DNA from: Manihot esculenta
Lineage: Eukaryota; Streptophyta; Magnoliopsida; Malpighiales; Euphorbiaceae
Direction of reading: 5' to 3'
Length of the DNA stretch: 64,000 nt
Assembly: GCF_001659605.2 (NCBI RefSeq)
Contig: NC_035166.2
Location: 18,369,279-18,433,278, forward strand
Shown: positions 61,104 through 64,000 of the stretch, piece after piece
Layout of the letters: every line of letters starts with the position of its first letter
Position numbering within the stretch: the stretch's first letter is position 1
Position numbers and translations under genes: made by a program
Notes under the pieces: generated by a model
What the model was told of the DNA's origin: nothing
The model's database searches: none
The model's input: the letters and a program-made list of their open reading frames with translations, nothing else

Positions 61104-62941
61104 ATGAGGGGACGTGGAAGGGTTAGCAAGGCCAGAGGACGGGTTCAACTTCCTGCAAGTGCAAGTCAAGAGGACGCGAATACAGATGACGGACATGAGC
61201 ATGAGGCGCATATACCACGGGCACCGACGGGACTTGGGGATACGGAACTTCAGATATGGGTTCCACTTGCATCCAGTGTACAGCCATCTCATATAGATCG
61301 ATCATATACACCAGTTGCACCATCTGCCGATGCACAGCTTCCCCGTCCCCTTCCACCACCTCACCGTCACAGTTTACATCCTCACCACCCTCCTGCAGCT
61401 CCACGACCACCGGTATCACATACACATTCACCTCATTCTGCATCCCCTTCTGGTACTGCATCCGCTAGAGGGACAGGATCTGCATCAGCATCTACTCCAT
61501 CATCTGCTCCTGCATCTGCTCCAGCATCAGCTGCATCGACCACTGCTGTAGGCGGAACACAGTCTTTCAGACAGACTATTTCACTCATTAACAACAAGTA
61601 ATAATTAATTGTTTATTAATTTACAATATTTTAAATGTTACCATTTACTTACTCTAAAATTATCTTGTTCATGTAGTTTGCATCCGTCGGAGATGTGTAG
61701 CCGCAGGATAACTCTGATAGTGAAAGAAAGATTGGTCGAGGAAGGCCACTGTTGGAAGACTGTGCCCAATGAAACCAAGGAGTTTTATTGGCAGGAATTC
61801 AAGGTGAAGCATATTTATTTTATCAGTTTATCATCTATTTTTGAACTGTTTAATTACTATCTAATCATAAAATGTAATCTTTTTGCAGAAATACTTTCTA
61901 TGGGACCAAGCAATTGAGAGCTTGGTTAAAATTGCCTGGCAGAAAAAAGCCGCTGAGCGATACAGGGGCTTAATGTGGGAAATCCGGAAAGGAAAGGCGA
62001 AGAATCTTGCAACCCCTGATTATGTTTTGAGGAAGTGGCAGGAAACTTGGAACACTTCTGAATACAAAGAGAAGTGTGAGAAGTTTTCTGCCAATAGGCG
62101 CAGTGAGGCTGGAGGTTCAGGATCTGGCATTTCCAGGCACGCATGCGGTTCTGTTTCACAGTACACCCACCAGCGGAGGATGGTATTTCTTATAACTTTT
62201 ATTTTATAATTATCTTCTTATAAATATTTTGGTTCGATGACAAATGCTACAATTCTTATAATTGGTAACAGAGGGAAAGACTAGGCAGAGAACCACATCC
62301 GCATGAGCTTTTTGAGGCCACACATAAGAGAAAGGGGACGGAGGAGTTTGTTGATGGCAGATCAAAAGCTATTTATGTAAGTTCATCTTAAATGTAGTTA
62401 TTAACAATTTTGATTGACGTAAATTGTTTTACTTATATGTTACTTTAAAATTATAATGCAGGATAAATACGTAGAGCTGAAGGAGGCTGCTACACATCAA
62501 CAGGAGGGAAGCAATGAACCAACGCCCATAAATGAGGCCCAACTGTACTACGAAGCGGTTGGTGGACAGAAAAAGAGTCGAGTTTATGGGTTAGGGTCCC
62601 AGGCCTCAGCATATTTTCATGAGCCAGCTCATTGTTCTGCATCATACACGTCTGCACCCCCAGTGGATCCTCCTACAATTGAAACAATGAACAGGATGCA
62701 GAATAAAATTGATCGGCTAGAGACAGAGAATAGTCGAATCACCACAAGGCTGGACGAGTTGCAGACGTTTATGCATAGGATGATGGCACAACAGGGTATT
62801 GGGACATCCACTCAGACATCTGGTCCTACAGCACCTCCAGCTCCGTCTCCACAGCAGCGGCGTGATGATGCTCCTGTCATTGGTGATCATCATACAGATA
62901 GTGATGATGATACAGATGATGAGCTAGCTAGTTTAGTTTAG
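61104..62941 (+). CDS. TNPA/Transposase_24-like protein of the CACTA element (5 exons)
   Basis: Exons 61104-61597, 61677-61803, 61889-62182, 62272-62376 and 62462-62941 join to 1500 bases, 499 residues, all with GT-AG introns. The ATG follows a TTCACAG acceptor directly, so an upstream non-coding exon is likely, perhaps shared with TNP2. The N terminus is basic (RGRGRVSKARGR), then Pro/Ser/Ala-rich (about 45-155). The central region (about 160-300) has the plant Ptta/En/Spm pattern (ERLVEEGHCWKTVPNETKEF, then YRGLMWEIRKG). A coiled coil (IETMNRMQNKIDRLETENSR, about 413-453) and an acidic tail follow. TNPA-type proteins bind subterminal repeats and bring the ends together. Confidence 0.88.
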
Positions 62942-63064
62942 TATGTACATTTTGTTATGACCAGTTTATAATTTTTTTTGCAACATATAATTGTAGTACA
63001 AAATCATTACGTTTTTTATATATTTTAATGAGTAATTTAGTTTTGTCTGTTTATAGTATTTTTA

Positions 63065-63245
63065 TTATATGAATATACAAATGGATGTATATGAATGTAC
63101 AGGGTACAGGTACAGATGCATGTATATGAGTGTACAGGATATAGATGGATGTGGATGTATATGATTGTGGATGTGGATGTATATGAATATACAGGGTGCA
63201 GATGGATGTATATGTACAGTTACAGGGTAGGGGTAGGGGTAGGGA
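63065..63245 (+). repeat. Degenerate minisatellite
   Basis: Imperfect copies of TGTATATGAATGTACAGGGT and GATGGATGTGGATGTATATG units, ending in GGGTAGGGGTAGGGGTAGGG, between the TNPA stop codon and the 3' subterminal repeats. Confidence 0.75.
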
Positions 63246-63289
63246 TGTGTAATTCTGTATTTTTATTCACTAATGGATTAGTAACCAAA

Positions 63290-63620
63290 CATCGTCACTG
63301 TCACCAACGGAAAATTCCGTTGGTGATCCGTCACTGTCACCAACGGAATTATCCGTTGGTGATCCGTCACTGTCACCAACGGAATTTCCGTTGGTGATCC
63401 GTCACTGTCACCAACGGAAATTCCGTTGGTGATCCGTCACTGTCACCAACGGAATTTCCGTTGGTGATCCGTCACTGTCACTCACGGGTACAAATTTCCG
63501 TTGGTAATTAAAATTACCAACGAGGATTTTCCCGACGGACTTAGTCCGTCACAGATCCGTTGGTGATCCGTTTCACCAACGGAATTTCAGTAATTACCAA
63601 CGGAATTGTCCGTTGGTAAT
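63290..63620 (+). repeat. 3' subterminal repeats of the CACTA element
   Basis: About six head-to-tail units of roughly 35 bp, built from CCGTCACTGTCACC then AACGGAATTTCCGTTGGTGA. Each contains a self-complementary CCAACGG...CCGTTGG core. More diverged copies continue to the TIR. The core ACGG/CCGT is shared with the 5' repeats but the units differ. Confidence 0.9.
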
Positions 63621-63642
63621 TATGAAATTTCTTGTAGTGTGT

Positions 63643-64000
63643 ACTTCTTGAGCCACATTAAACTCAGCAGTCATAATAACAATATAAATTCTCTTTTTCT
63701 TTAACTATTACCACTTTTCCTTTTAAACAATACTTCCTATCTAATAAAGCTCCATTCCTCTCTACTTTCCTTTACGTTCTAAAAGTAGCTCTCTTCTTTT
63801 CTTAAAATTATTCAATTTTTTATTAGCAAAAAAAACTATTGTTGTTTACCTATTTTCTACATGTTTCAAACATCAAAAATATAAAAGACAAATTTTGCTA
63901 AAAGTTTTTTCCGTAAAATAAATTAAATCTAAAATTTTGTATTATTTACCCACAAACAAATAAATAGAAAAAGTATGATGAATGTAAAAGAATATATTTA
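63643..64000. other. AT-rich flank right of the CACTA element
   Basis: No gene or repeat seen beyond the TGT duplication at 63640-63642. Confidence 0.7.

Overview
This is a transposon-dominated stretch of a plant nuclear genome. It contains Ty3/gypsy chromovirus LTR retrotransposons, a CACTA DNA transposon with plant-type TNP2 and TNPA genes, captured plant gene exons, very AT-rich intergenic DNA, and one intronless berberine-bridge-enzyme-like gene. A eudicot is most likely; the sequence alone does not fix the species.

Positions 878-44419 hold one old Tekay/Del-type retrotransposon (element B, target duplication TTATA on both sides) blown apart by later insertions. Its 5' LTR contains a solo LTR (D, 2008-11309, duplication TATTT/TGTTT). 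D in turn contains a complete opposite-strand deletion derivative (E, 3657-10660, CTACG). B's gag contains a gag-pol element (C, 12817-23963, GCAGA), whose integrase region holds another solo LTR (19156-20548, GTAGT). A 5'-truncated LTR lies further along in B's gag (about 24010-24293). B's reverse transcriptase is split by a very young, intact element (F, 26820-35336, AGGAG) with a single open gag-pol frame. B's 3' LTR carries a solo LTR (G, 39363-44043, TGCTA), which itself contains a reversed solo LTR (H, 41634-43825, TTTAT). The whole tower resolves by nesting of 5-bp duplications, with only D's pair imperfect and the truncated LTR lacking its left copy.

Positions 44425-53582 are AT-rich DNA carrying the only ordinary host gene, a secreted FAD-linked oxidase on the minus strand (45882-47471). 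It also holds a decayed hAT-like element and a tRNA-like pol III remnant.

Positions 53586-63639 are a full-length CACTA transposon (TIR CACTACAAGAA, duplication TGT). It has two spliceable genes: TNP2 (3 exons, 1136 aa) and a TNPA/Transposase_24-like protein (5 exons, 499 aa). In front of them is a captured-gene zone holding exon 1 of a ROP/RAC small GTPase, two exons of a guanylate-binding-protein-like GTPase, one unidentified exon, and two arrays of palindromic GTGCAC...CAGCAGGTGCAC repeats. The transposon termini carry distinct subterminal inverted-repeat arrays.

The retroelements encode gag, protease, RT, RNase H, integrase and chromodomain functions. Only F looks able to supply these now, so E must have been mobilised by proteins supplied in trans. 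The two CACTA proteins would act on the CACTA ends.
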